Of a stretch of 64,000 nucleotides of DNA, positions 21,501 to 28,972 are shown piece by piece. The notes beneath the pieces are model-generated. The model saw nothing but the letters and a program-made list of their open reading frames with translations. It had not been told where the DNA came from and did not search any database. Source of the DNA: SAR92 clade bacterium H921 (GTDB lineage: Bacteria > Pseudomonadota > Gammaproteobacteria > Pseudomonadales > Porticoccaceae). Position numbers and translations under genes: made by a program. Location: NCBI GenBank assembly GCA_025153755.1, contig JAOALD010000001.1, forward strand, positions 248,001 to 312,000, written 5' to 3'. Within the stretch, counting starts at the first letter, position 1. Each line of letters begins with the position of its first letter.

Positions 21501-21816
21501 TTAAAGCAGTGCTGGACAGCGAAAAGTGCCTTCAATTGTCCTTAAAGCTTGCAAAACTTCGTTACTATACTCGGCACCAGTATCGATCACCGCACAGCCT
21601 GCACTATGGTTAGTTTGTAAAGATTGCGCTGCGACTATTACCTTGGCATTGAATTGGCTGAGAGAGAATGTCGACAAAATTGGCATCGGCAATTTTTAGC
21701 ATCAGCTCTTCTTCCACCAGAACAGCCGGCTAGTAGTCGATATCTTTGTAGCCTGGGGTCTTAAATACCTCTATTACAGACGAGTAAACTCCTTCGGGTA
21801 GCGAAGTTTTTATGTT
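21501..21816 (-). pseudogene. serA: Decayed serA (D-3-phosphoglycerate dehydrogenase) remnant
   Basis: Reading the minus strand from 21816, a stretch with no start codon encodes KTSL then EGVYSSVIEVFKTPGYKDID, a TAG stop at 21732-21730, then EEELMLKIADANFVDI. This aligns with the first 60 residues of SerA (EGVH...AAGYTNIE...EEQL..I.DAHFIG). The sequence then jumps, in another frame, to AAQSLQTN, VIDTGAEYS and ALRTIEGTF before TAA at 21501, which is the C-terminal ACT domain of SerA (AAQYLQT..., VVID, IEGTIR). The roughly 300 residues of NAD-binding and catalytic domain are missing. So there is an internal deletion, a frameshift, a nonsense codon and a lost start. SerA normally makes 3-phosphohydroxypyruvate for serine synthesis. 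The divergent neighbour is a D-2-hydroxyglutarate dehydrogenase-type flavoprotein, the known genomic partner of serA in Pseudomonas. Confidence 0.82.
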
Positions 21817-21950
21817 TTAGTAACCCAGGGCGAAGTGGGGCATGTTATGCCTGCTGGGTACTGCTTTGCGCGGTCACATTAATGGCGCTATGTTACTATG
21901 TCTGATCAATATTCCATTGCATAAACCGTTTGTACAACGAGGATTTTAGG

Positions 21951-23342
21951 ATGTTGTCGGAACAGATAATTGCACGATTAACCGACATTGTAGGGCCCAA
22001 GAGACTGCTGCTAGAGTCCGAAGACTTGCAGCGCTTTGGCATTGATCGTACTACCATTTGGCAGGCTAATCCCTGTGCTGTGGTTTTGCCTGGATCAGTC
22101 GAAGAGGTTCAGCAGATCGTTTTATTAGCCAATGAACGCAATCTAGCTATTGTTCCCTCGGGTGGTCGCACTGGCCTCAGCGGTGGCGCTGTCGCTAAAG
22201 ATGGTGAAATCGTAGTGGCCATGGATCGTATGAATCAGGTCTTAGATTTTAATCCAATGGATCGCTGCGTCACCCTAGGGGCTGGCATGATTACCGCGCA
22301 GCTACAAGACTTTGCAACACAGCAGGGTCTTTTCTATCCGGTAGACTTTGCATCAACTGGCTCGAGTCAAATTGGTGGCAATATCGCCACCAATGCTGGT
22401 GGCATTAATGTGATTCGTTACGGCATGACTCGTGAATGGGTTATGGGGCTAAAAGTTGTTAACGGCGCGGGGGAAATTTTAGATTTGAATCGTGGGCTGG
22501 TTAAAAACAATACAGGCTACGATTTCCGTCATCTATTTATTGGCTCTGAGGGTACTCTGGGGCTGATTTGCGAGGCTACTATTCAGCTGACTCGGCCGCC
22601 CGCAGAGTCTAAAGTATTAGTTTTAGGTATTGGTAATTTTCCTGCTATTCTCGATGTGTTGCGTACTTTTAGTGCTCAGATTGATTTAAGTGCTTTTGAG
22701 TTTTTCTCCCAAGCTGCGCTGGATAAGGTAACTGAACATCGAGGGCATCCCAAGCCGTTTGCAACGCAGACACCATTTTATGCGTTGTTAGAGTTCGAGA
22801 CGGCAACAGAGTCTGTTGCAGACAGCGCCATGACCCTCTTTGAAGCCTGTATGGAACAGGGCTGGGTGTTGGATGGCGTTTTGAGTCAGAGTCTCTCCCA
22901 GGCGCAGGCGCTGTGGAAGCTTCGCGAGGATATTTCCGAGACCCTCTGGCAATGGCAACCCTACAAAAATGATATCTCTGTTCGTGTGTCTCGAATGGCA
23001 GATTTTTTGCGTGAGGTAAACGAGTTGGCGGCCAGCCGCTACCCAGATTTTGAGTTAGTATGGTACGGCCATATTGGTGATGGCAATCTGCATCTGAATA
23101 TTCTCAGGCCTCAAAATCTGTCCAATGACGACTTTGTGGCCAAGTGTGGCAATGTCAGCGCTGAGATTGGTCAGCTATTGGCCAGGTATGAGGGTAGTAT
23201 TAGTGCGGAACATGGCGTGGGGCTATTGAAAAAAGATTATCTCCGTTACTCTAGATCACCACAAGAGATGGATTTGATGCGCAGTGTTAAAAAAGCCTTT
23301 GATCCGAACGCTATCTTAAACCCAGGGAAACTGTTCGATTAA
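21951..23342 (+). CDS. FAD-linked oxidase, probable D-2-hydroxyglutarate dehydrogenase
   Basis: A 463-residue flavoprotein of the FAD_binding_4 / FAD-oxidase_C family (GlcD/D2HGDH type). The FAD-binding half has PSGGRTGLSGGAV and STGSSQIGGNIATNAGG. The substrate/metal half has WYGHIGDGNLHLNI and the C-terminal SAEHGVGLLKKDYL, ending DPNAILNPGKLFD. Relatives oxidise D-lactate, glycolate or D-2-hydroxyglutarate. The last is favoured because the gene is divergent from a serA relic, as in Pseudomonas, where this enzyme recycles the 2-hydroxyglutarate made by SerA. The ATG at 21951, after a TTTTAGG site, is chosen over an in-frame TTG at 21930. It heads a run of co-directional genes to 26.1 kb. 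Confidence 0.85.
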   Translation: MLSEQIIARLTDIVGPKRLLLESEDLQRFGIDRTTIWQANPCAVVLPGSVEEVQQIVLLANERNLAIVPSGGRTGLSGGAVAKDGEIVVAMDRMNQVLDFNPMDRCVTLGAGMITAQLQDFATQQGLFYPVDFASTGSSQIGGNIATNAGGINVIRYGMTREWVMGLKVVNGAGEILDLNRGLVKNNTGYDFRHLFIGSEGTLGLICEATIQLTRPPAESKVLVLGIGNFPAILDVLRTFSAQIDLSAFEFFSQAALDKVTEHRGHPKPFATQTPFYALLEFETATESVADSAMTLFEACMEQGWVLDGVLSQSLSQAQALWKLREDISETLWQWQPYKNDISVRVSRMADFLREVNELAASRYPDFELVWYGHIGDGNLHLNILRPQNLSNDDFVAKCGNVSAEIGQLLARYEGSISAEHGVGLLKKDYLRYSRSPQEMDLMRSVKKAFDPNAILNPGKLFD

Positions 23343-23383
23343 CTGGGTATCTAATTTCAGGAGCAACCTGGAGGGAGTTAATT

Positions 23384-23725
23384 ATGGGTGAAAATATTGT
23401 TGAGGCAGACGCGGCGCAGAAAAACGTGGCACTGCTTGTTTATGTGTTACAGGGTCTTGGTTTTTTTACGGGTGGACTAACCTTCATCGCAGCACTTATT
23501 GTCAACTACCTCAAAGCCGAGGAGGTAAAGGACAGCTGGCTCGAGAGTCATTTTCGCTGGCAGATTAATACATTCTGGTACGGCCTGTTGTGGTGGATAA
23601 TTGCGATGCTATTTTGGCTAGTATTAATGGGCTGGCTGGCCTCAGCTATTGTTACTGTATGGATGGTTTACCGCATTCTTAAAGGGGCCCTCTACCTTAA
23701 TGATAGCAAACCGATTATTTTTTAA
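23384..23725 (+). CDS. DUF4870-type small membrane protein
   Basis: A 113-residue integral membrane protein with three hydrophobic segments (about 15-38, 60-83 and 85-103). The pattern LVYVLQGLGFFTGG..., HFRWQINTFW and MVYRILKGALYLND is characteristic of DUF4870-like proteins, in which an SHFRWQ-type motif sits before the second helix. Function is unknown. A good GGAGGG ribosome site precedes the ATG. It is 41 bases after the flavoprotein gene and 55 before the FAH gene, so it may share their transcript. Confidence 0.8.
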   Translation: MGENIVEADAAQKNVALLVYVLQGLGFFTGGLTFIAALIVNYLKAEEVKDSWLESHFRWQINTFWYGLLWWIIAMLFWLVLMGWLASAIVTVWMVYRILKGALYLNDSKPIIF

Positions 23726-23780
23726 TGCGTGCCTATAAGCCCCTTTCTAGGCGTCTTGGCCCCTACCGAGGCGTTGTGTA

Positions 23781-24464
23781 ATGGTTAAATATCAGCACAT
23801 TGTTGATGGCAGTGGGACTAATCTACCCCTAGGTAAAGTGGTCTGTGTAGGCAGGAATTATGCCGCACATGCGCGAGAACTTAATAATCCAGTACCAACA
23901 TCTCCGGTTTTATTCATTAAGCCCAATACGTCACTGGTGCCTCTGAAAGGGGACATTTTTGTTCCCACACATTTGGGTGAATGCCATTTCGAAACTGAAA
24001 TGAGTATTTTGATTGGTCAGCCCTTAACTCAGTGCACTGAGCAGGAGGCTCAGATGGCAATTTTAGGTGTGGGTATAGGGCTTGATTTAACGTTGCGTGA
24101 CTTACAGCAACAGTTAAAAGAAGAGAGCTTGCCATGGGAAAAATCTAAGTCCTTTGACGGCGCCTGCCCAGCCTCAGTATTTATAAGTCCAGATAAGCTC
24201 GGTGACTTGCAAAGCCAGCAAATCAAACTCAGCATCAATCAGCAACTGCGTCAGAATGGCAACAGTGCAGACATGCTGACGCCAGTACTACCACTACTAG
24301 CTTACATCAGCCAGTTTTTTACACTTTTGCCTGGGGATATAGTGTTGACTGGGACCCCTGCGGGGGTTGGTCCCTTGGCGGTCGGTGATGAATTGGATGT
24401 TTGGCTATCTGACGCAATATATTGCAAGACTCAGGTCTGCGCGACAGAACAGGAAAAGTTATGA
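23781..24464 (+). CDS. Fumarylacetoacetate hydrolase family protein
   Basis: A 227-residue FAH-fold enzyme of the short FAHD1/YcgM type. The N-terminal CVGRNYAAHARELNN and LFIKPNTSLV, the metal ligands in CHFETEMSILIG and LDLTLRDLQ, and the C-terminal GDIVLTGTPAGVGPL are all present. Family members act on acylpyruvates or decarboxylate oxaloacetate with Mg2+; the exact substrate is not predictable. Its stop overlaps the next ATG by four bases (ATGA), so translation of the DUF1653 gene is coupled. Confidence 0.9.
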   Translation: MVKYQHIVDGSGTNLPLGKVVCVGRNYAAHARELNNPVPTSPVLFIKPNTSLVPLKGDIFVPTHLGECHFETEMSILIGQPLTQCTEQEAQMAILGVGIGLDLTLRDLQQQLKEESLPWEKSKSFDGACPASVFISPDKLGDLQSQQIKLSINQQLRQNGNSADMLTPVLPLLAYISQFFTLLPGDIVLTGTPAGVGPLAVGDELDVWLSDAIYCKTQVCATEQEKL

Positions 24465-24679
24465 GCTTAGCAAAAGGAGTTTATAGGCATTACAAGGGCA
24501 ACCTGTATCAGGTGATAGATGTTGCCAGACACAGTGAGACCGAGCAGGAGCATGTTGTCTATCGCACCCTGTATGGCGACTATAGTCTGTGGGTGCGGCC
24601 CTTAGATATGTTTGTTGAAACGGTGGAGGCTGATGGTGAGTCACAGCCTCGTTTTGCATTTGTTGAATCAAGCGACTGA
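24461..24679 (+). CDS. DUF1653 domain protein
   Basis: A 72-residue protein that is almost entirely a DUF1653 domain: GVYRHYKGNLYQVIDVARHSE, VVYRTLYGDYSLWVRPLDMF and FVE are the conserved blocks. The fold is small and beta-rich, with unknown function. The start is the ATG at 24461, which overlaps the FAH stop (ATGA), and its own TGA overlaps the arfB ATG by one base. These overlaps make a tight translationally coupled trio. Confidence 0.9.
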   Translation: MSLAKGVYRHYKGNLYQVIDVARHSETEQEHVVYRTLYGDYSLWVRPLDMFVETVEADGESQPRFAFVESSD

Positions 24680-25095
24680 TGCTATTTATCTCCAGCAGCA
24701 TCTCTATTCCCGACTCCGACATTGAACTGACGGCCATTCGTGCTCAGGGCCCTGGTGGGCAGAACGTAAACAAGGTGGCCTCGGCGATTCATCTGCGATT
24801 TGACGTAGGGGCTTCTTCCTTGACGGAAGCTGTAAAACTGCGGCTGTATAAGCTTAACGATCAGCGTATCTCTAAAGAAGGTGTGATTATTATTAAGGCC
24901 CAGCGCTATCGAAGTCAGGACAAGAACCGCGCCGAGGCAATGCAGCGCTTGCAGGAGTTGGTGCAGTCAGCAATGTTTACGCCCAAGGCGCGCCGCCCAA
25001 CCAAACCGACCAGAGGCTCACAGTTGAGACGCATGGATAAAAAAACCCAACATGGGCAAAAGAAAAATATGCGCTCAAAACCGAGCCTAGATTAA
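24679..25095 (+). CDS. arfB: Alternative ribosome-rescue factor ArfB (peptidyl-tRNA hydrolase)
   Basis: A 138-residue class-I release-factor-like protein (YaeJ/ICT1 type) that rescues ribosomes stalled on non-stop mRNA. The catalytic GGQ is at residues 26-28 in GPGGQNVNKVASA. The C-terminal tail (about 105-138) is rich in Lys and Arg, the part that reads the empty mRNA channel in ArfB. The length is as expected and there is no codon-recognition domain. It is coupled to DUF1653 upstream and immediately followed by srkA. Confidence 0.95.
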   Translation: MLFISSSISIPDSDIELTAIRAQGPGGQNVNKVASAIHLRFDVGASSLTEAVKLRLYKLNDQRISKEGVIIIKAQRYRSQDKNRAEAMQRLQELVQSAMFTPKARRPTKPTRGSQLRRMDKKTQHGQKKNMRSKPSLD

Positions 25096-26088
25096 ATGTC
25101 TGAAAACAATAGCCACCCCTTTAATGCCCTTACTCCTGACCTGTTGATCGACGCAGTTGAGAGCCAGGGTTTTGTTTCTGATGGTCGCTTTTTGGCGCTC
25201 AATAGCTACGAGAATCGCGTCTATCAAATTGGCATTGATGAGCAGACGCCTATGATTGCAAAATTCTATCGCCCAGAGCGCTGGAATGACGATCAAATCC
25301 GCGAGGAGCATGAGTACTGTTTTCAGTTGCAAGAACAGGAGTTACCTGTGGTTTGTCCCTGGCTAAATGCCAATGGCGAAAGTTTAAGCACCTACGCTGG
25401 ATTTAGATTCGCGCTCTATGAGCGCAGAGGTGGTCATGCTCCAGAGTTGGATAATCTCGATAATTTATTTATTTTAGGCAGATTACTCGGGCGTTTTCAT
25501 GGCATTGGCGCCATGCAGCCATTTACCCACCGCCCTACCCTCAATGCTGAGAATTTTGGCTGGCAGTCTTACCACTTAATAAGCTCAAAATTTATGCCTG
25601 CGGAGCTGAGTCCAGCCTATGACTCTCTGGCTGTAGATATACTCAATAGGGTCGACCAGATTTTGTCGGACTATGGCCAGATCAATAATATACGTGTGCA
25701 CGGGGACTGCCATTCGGGCAATATATTATGGCGCGAGGATAATCCACATTTTGTGGATTTTGATGATGCTCGTATGGCGCCGGCGATTCAGGACCTATGG
25801 ATGTTGCTATCAGGTGACCGCCAGGAGCAGACCGCGCAGATGGCTGAGTTAATTGAAGGCTATAGCGAGTTTTACGATTTTGACTACCGCGAACTGCGCC
25901 TAATTGAGGTATTTAGAACCCTGCGAATTATGCATCACAGCGCTTGGATTGCCAGGCGCTGGAGCGATCCAGCATTTCCACGCGCGTTTTCGTGGTTTAA
26001 CTCACCGCGCTACTGGAGCGATCATATACTGATGTTACGGGAGCAACTGGCGGCGCTTAATGAGCCGCCATTACAGGTGCGGCCCTAA
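25096..26088 (+). CDS. srkA: Stress response serine/threonine kinase SrkA (YihE)
   Basis: A 330-residue aminoglycoside-phosphotransferase-fold kinase. Visible motifs are FLALNSYENRVYQIGID in the N-lobe, AKFYRPERW carrying the ATP-binding Lys, the catalytic loop VHGDCHSGNILW and the metal motif FVDFDDARMAP. In E. coli the protein (YihE) protects against stress-induced death and is linked to the Cpx response. Its ATG follows the arfB stop without a gap. It ends six bases from the converging DUF481 gene. Confidence 0.94.
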   Translation: MSENNSHPFNALTPDLLIDAVESQGFVSDGRFLALNSYENRVYQIGIDEQTPMIAKFYRPERWNDDQIREEHEYCFQLQEQELPVVCPWLNANGESLSTYAGFRFALYERRGGHAPELDNLDNLFILGRLLGRFHGIGAMQPFTHRPTLNAENFGWQSYHLISSKFMPAELSPAYDSLAVDILNRVDQILSDYGQINNIRVHGDCHSGNILWREDNPHFVDFDDARMAPAIQDLWMLLSGDRQEQTAQMAELIEGYSEFYDFDYRELRLIEVFRTLRIMHHSAWIARRWSDPAFPRAFSWFNSPRYWSDHILMLREQLAALNEPPLQVRP

Positions 26089-26093
26089 TTGGA

Positions 26094-27023
26094 CTACCAG
26101 CTGTAGCTGACACCAATGGTCAGCTGACTATCACTGGCCTTGGTATCTAAACCAGGCTGGTTGTCGTAAATCCATTCGAGCTTTAGTTCAGTAAAGAGAC
26201 TGTCTACCAGCGGTGCCTTTAGCCCAATATCTGCTCTGATCTCTGAGTCCTTGACGTCTGAAACCGAGACCAGCAGCGTATGGGTGTGAAATAGCTCTAA
26301 GCTCTGAAGTAGTATTCGACGATAGTCAGCGGACCAGCTCCAGGTGAGGCGATCATTTGTACTTAGATCATTAAATTTTTCACTGATCCAGGTCAAGCCA
26401 GATTCTGCAGCGAGGGCGCTAGACTCGGTATCCCAAAGTTGCCGACCTATGGCGCTCCCCACGGAGTAGTACTGGTCTATGGCGCGGTTTTCATTGCCGC
26501 CCCAGGTCGCGCCATTTTTCCAGAACCATTTTTCGCGGAAGAAGAAATCTAAACCGTAGCCCAGCTGATACTCCTCATTGGCCGCAGAGCCGTCAAGGCT
26601 ATGACTCTCGTAGTTAATCTTGGTGTCATGGCGGTAATCTCCAGTGCGCCATGTTGTGGTGCCCTCAATATCCCAGTCTTCCCGCTCTTCATTGCCACTA
26701 GCATAGGCGCCAGTGACAGAGAGTCCGCCTTTGTAGCTATTTGTAAATGAGGCCACGGTAATCGCCGGCTCGACTTTTTTGGCCGCTGTAGGCAAAAATT
26801 CTGCCCCGTTAATAGAGCTTATATTAGTAAGGGGGATACTTAGGTTGCCAAAATTGTCCGAGCGCCACAATAAATGGGTCGCCGATTGACTGACGGTTTC
26901 ACCTTTTAACAAATCGCCATTGGCGAGCACTAATTCATCAGCACTAGCTGATGTGATGGCAATAAAAAAGGCAACAAAGCTGATCAATCTATGTGTAAAC
27001 AGTAAGCAAGGTCCGATTTGCAT
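26094..27023 (-). CDS. DUF481 outer-membrane beta-barrel-like protein
   Basis: A 309-residue exported protein. A signal peptide covers residues 1-28 (ending SASA). A short N-terminal segment follows (LVLANGDLLKGETV) and then alternating Gly/aromatic strands with SVTGAYASGNEEREDW and many WTWSADYR-like segments, ending in Trp (SYSW), as outer-membrane barrels often do. DUF481 members are of unknown function and some are salt-stress-associated. The gene is monocistronic, with a 200-base divergent region shared with gcvH. Confidence 0.85.
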   Translation of the reverse strand: MQIGPCLLFTHRLISFVAFFIAITSASADELVLANGDLLKGETVSQSATHLLWRSDNFGNLSIPLTNISSINGAEFLPTAAKKVEPAITVASFTNSYKGGLSVTGAYASGNEEREDWDIEGTTTWRTGDYRHDTKINYESHSLDGSAANEEYQLGYGLDFFFREKWFWKNGATWGGNENRAIDQYYSVGSAIGRQLWDTESSALAAESGLTWISEKFNDLSTNDRLTWSWSADYRRILLQSLELFHTHTLLVSVSDVKDSEIRADIGLKAPLVDSLFTELKLEWIYDNQPGLDTKASDSQLTIGVSYSW

Positions 27024-27223
27024 AATTCTCTCGTTAGGTTAATAAGTGGGCAGATGACTTAAGACACGTCGTATTTTACAGATTTACTCAAACTGGTCAT
27101 TAGTTGTCGTAAATTACTTTATTTTTCTCCCCTATCATCAGTAAAATGTGTGCCACACAGAACGCCGCCCAAGGGTTGGCGCAGAATAAAGTTTTTGTAT
27201 CAAAATAGGCACAGGAGAACACA

Positions 27224-27613
27224 GTGAGCGAGCTTCCCGCGGAATTAAAATATGCCAGCAGTCACGAGTGGGCGCGCTTGGAAAGTGACGGCACCATTGT
27301 TATAGGTATTACCGACCATGCTCAGGAGGCTCTTGGCGATGTAGTCTATGTTGAGTTACCTGAAGTGGGCGCCAGTATTGATGCCGGCGCTGAGGTGGCT
27401 GTGGTTGAGTCGGTAAAAGCAGCTTCCGATATTTATGCGCCGGTGACCGGTGAGGTAGTTGAGATTAATCCTGTTCTTGAAGACGAGCCAGAAACAGTCA
27501 ACAGCTCTCCCTATTCCGATGGTTGGTTTTTTCGGGTTAAACCGGCAGATTCCAGCGAGCTGGAGGATATGCTCGATGCCGATGGGTATCAAAGCGCTAT
27601 TGATGAGTCCTAA
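27224..27613 (+). CDS. gcvH: Glycine cleavage system H protein
   Basis: A 129-residue lipoyl carrier protein that shuttles the aminomethyl group in glycine cleavage. The lipoylated Lys is residue 65 in [10 protein letters not shown], and the [18 protein letters not shown] segment is invariant in the family. The start is GTG at 27224 with AGGAGA upstream. It stands alone: gcvT and gcvP are not next to it, and I saw no glycine riboswitch pattern in the 200-base upstream region. A bidirectional terminator follows. Confidence 0.97.
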   Translation: MSELPAELKYASSHEWARLESDGTIVIGITDHAQEALGDVVYVELPEVGASIDAGAEVAVVESVKAASDIYAPVTGEVVEINPVLEDEPETVNSSPYSDGWFFRVKPADSSELEDMLDADGYQSAIDES

Positions 27614-27652
27614 GCGATTACGGTAACTCAATAGCATGGTGATAAAACATCT

Positions 27653-27679
27653 AAAAGCCCTATTCAACCTAGGGCTTTT
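27653..27679. terminator. Bidirectional terminator between gcvH and the HAD gene
   Basis: A perfect 10-bp stem AAAAGCCCTA / TAGGGCTTTT with a 7-base loop, T-run on one side and A-run on the other, in the 67-base space between the convergent genes. Confidence 0.92.
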
Positions 27680-27680
27680 G

Positions 27681-28337
27681 TTATTTACGTAAAGTAATAA
27701 TGTCCCAGCCTCTGGTGGTTGCTTCATCGGTGAGTGCATCATCCGAATCTACCGCTACTGGGTTATCAACTTCCAGTAGCAGGGGCATATCATTGATTGA
27801 GTCTGAATAAAAATAACTCCCAGCTAGGGACTCATTATGTTCAGTTAACCACAGTTTTAAACGCTCGACCTTGCCATTTTGGTAGGTGGGCACGCCGACA
27901 ATCTTGCCACTATACCGCCCTTCAATTATTTCCAGCTCTGTTGCCAATAGTTCCTCGATCCCCAGTGTTTGGCAAATAGGCTCAACAATAAACCGATTAG
28001 TTGAGGTAATAACGAGCAATCGGTCACCGGCTCGACGATGTTTTTCAACCAAAGCCTCGGCTTTTGGCAGTCGTAGAGGCGTTATTACTTGTTGCATAAA
28101 CTCTCGGTGCAACTGGTTAAGCTCTACCATCGATATTGCGGCCAATGGAGCCAGCGAAAACTCGAGGTAGGCCATAATATCTAGGCGGCCGGCCTCGTAG
28201 TCGGCGTAGAAAAGGTCATTCATTTTCCGATAATGATCGCGATCTACTTTATCTTTCGCGACCAAGAATTCTCCCCAGCCATGATCGCTATCGCCAGCAA
28301 TCAACGTGTTGTCTAAATCAAAGATGGCTAGCGCCAT
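27681..28337 (-). CDS. HAD-IB family phosphatase
   Basis: A 218-residue haloacid-dehalogenase phosphatase of subfamily IB. Motif I is FDLDNTL (residues 5-11, with nucleophile and acid/base Asp), motif II VITSTNRF, motif III Lys at about 155, and motif IV YSDSINDMPLL. It resembles SerB-type enzymes but lacks the SerB ACT domain. The syntenic Pseudomonas gene next to rppH and ptsP (PA0335) has been reported to dephosphorylate histidinol phosphate, so that role is a plausible inference here. It is divergent from rppH across 135 bases. Confidence 0.9.
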   Translation of the reverse strand: MALAIFDLDNTLIAGDSDHGWGEFLVAKDKVDRDHYRKMNDLFYADYEAGRLDIMAYLEFSLAPLAAISMVELNQLHREFMQQVITPLRLPKAEALVEKHRRAGDRLLVITSTNRFIVEPICQTLGIEELLATELEIIEGRYSGKIVGVPTYQNGKVERLKLWLTEHNESLAGSYFYSDSINDMPLLLEVDNPVAVDSDDALTDEATTRGWDIITLRK

Positions 28338-28472
28338 GGGAGCATTCCAGAGTAATTAAACGAAGACGAAGGATAGCGATGATGTAACATAGCCTCAAGA
28401 GAAAATTGCTGGCCGCTGTCGACTGTGGAACAATGGATGGTCAAAACAATAGGTTAATATGGGAATAACACT

Positions 28473-28970
28473 GTGGTAGATAAGGATGGATTTCGCTCTA
28501 ATGTTGCTATTGTTATCAGCAATGGCCACGGCCAATTATTCTGGGCAAAGCGGCTAGGGCAGAATGCCTGGCAGTTTCCCCAAGGTGGCGTCGATAGAGG
28601 TGAGTCTGCCGAAGTTGCTATGTATCGAGAGCTCTACGAGGAGGTGGGCCTTGAGTCCAATGACGTAAAAATCATTCAGCGCAGTAAAAAATGGCTGCGC
28701 TACCATATTCCGCCACAAATGCAGCGTAAAAATTCCAAGCCGCTGTGCATAGGTCAAAAGCAAAAATGGTTTTATTTGAAATTAACGGGAGACATCTCAA
28801 GGGTGCGTTTTGACGCCGCTGGCACCCCTGAGTTTGATAATTGGCAATGGGTGAACTACTGGTATCCGATCAATTCAGTGGTCTCGTTTAAGCGCAATGT
28901 CTATCGCAATGCTCTGCTTGAGTTTGCTGTCGCCAATGCCCGCTTTGAACAGCAGAGCCGGGGCGTTTAA
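28473..28970 (+). CDS. rppH: RNA 5'-pyrophosphohydrolase RppH
   Basis: A 165-residue Nudix hydrolase that removes pyrophosphate from mRNA 5' ends and so starts RNase E-dependent decay. The N-terminal GFRSNVAIVISN, the QNAWQFPQGGVDRGE segment and the Nudix box continuing through ELYEEVGLE are textbook RppH. The KWLRYHIP and GQKQKWF motifs are also present. The start is GTG at 28473. ptsP follows two bases after its stop, an order conserved in gammaproteobacteria. Confidence 0.96.
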   Translation: MVDKDGFRSNVAIVISNGHGQLFWAKRLGQNAWQFPQGGVDRGESAEVAMYRELYEEVGLESNDVKIIQRSKKWLRYHIPPQMQRKNSKPLCIGQKQKWFYLKLTGDISRVRFDAAGTPEFDNWQWVNYWYPINSVVSFKRNVYRNALLEFAVANARFEQQSRGV

Positions 28971-28972
28971 TC

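Noticed and set aside
27024-27223. Glycine riboswitch upstream of gcvH
   Set aside because: Looked for because of the gene. The 200 bases contain only short, weak inverted repeats and no recognisable tandem aptamer pattern.
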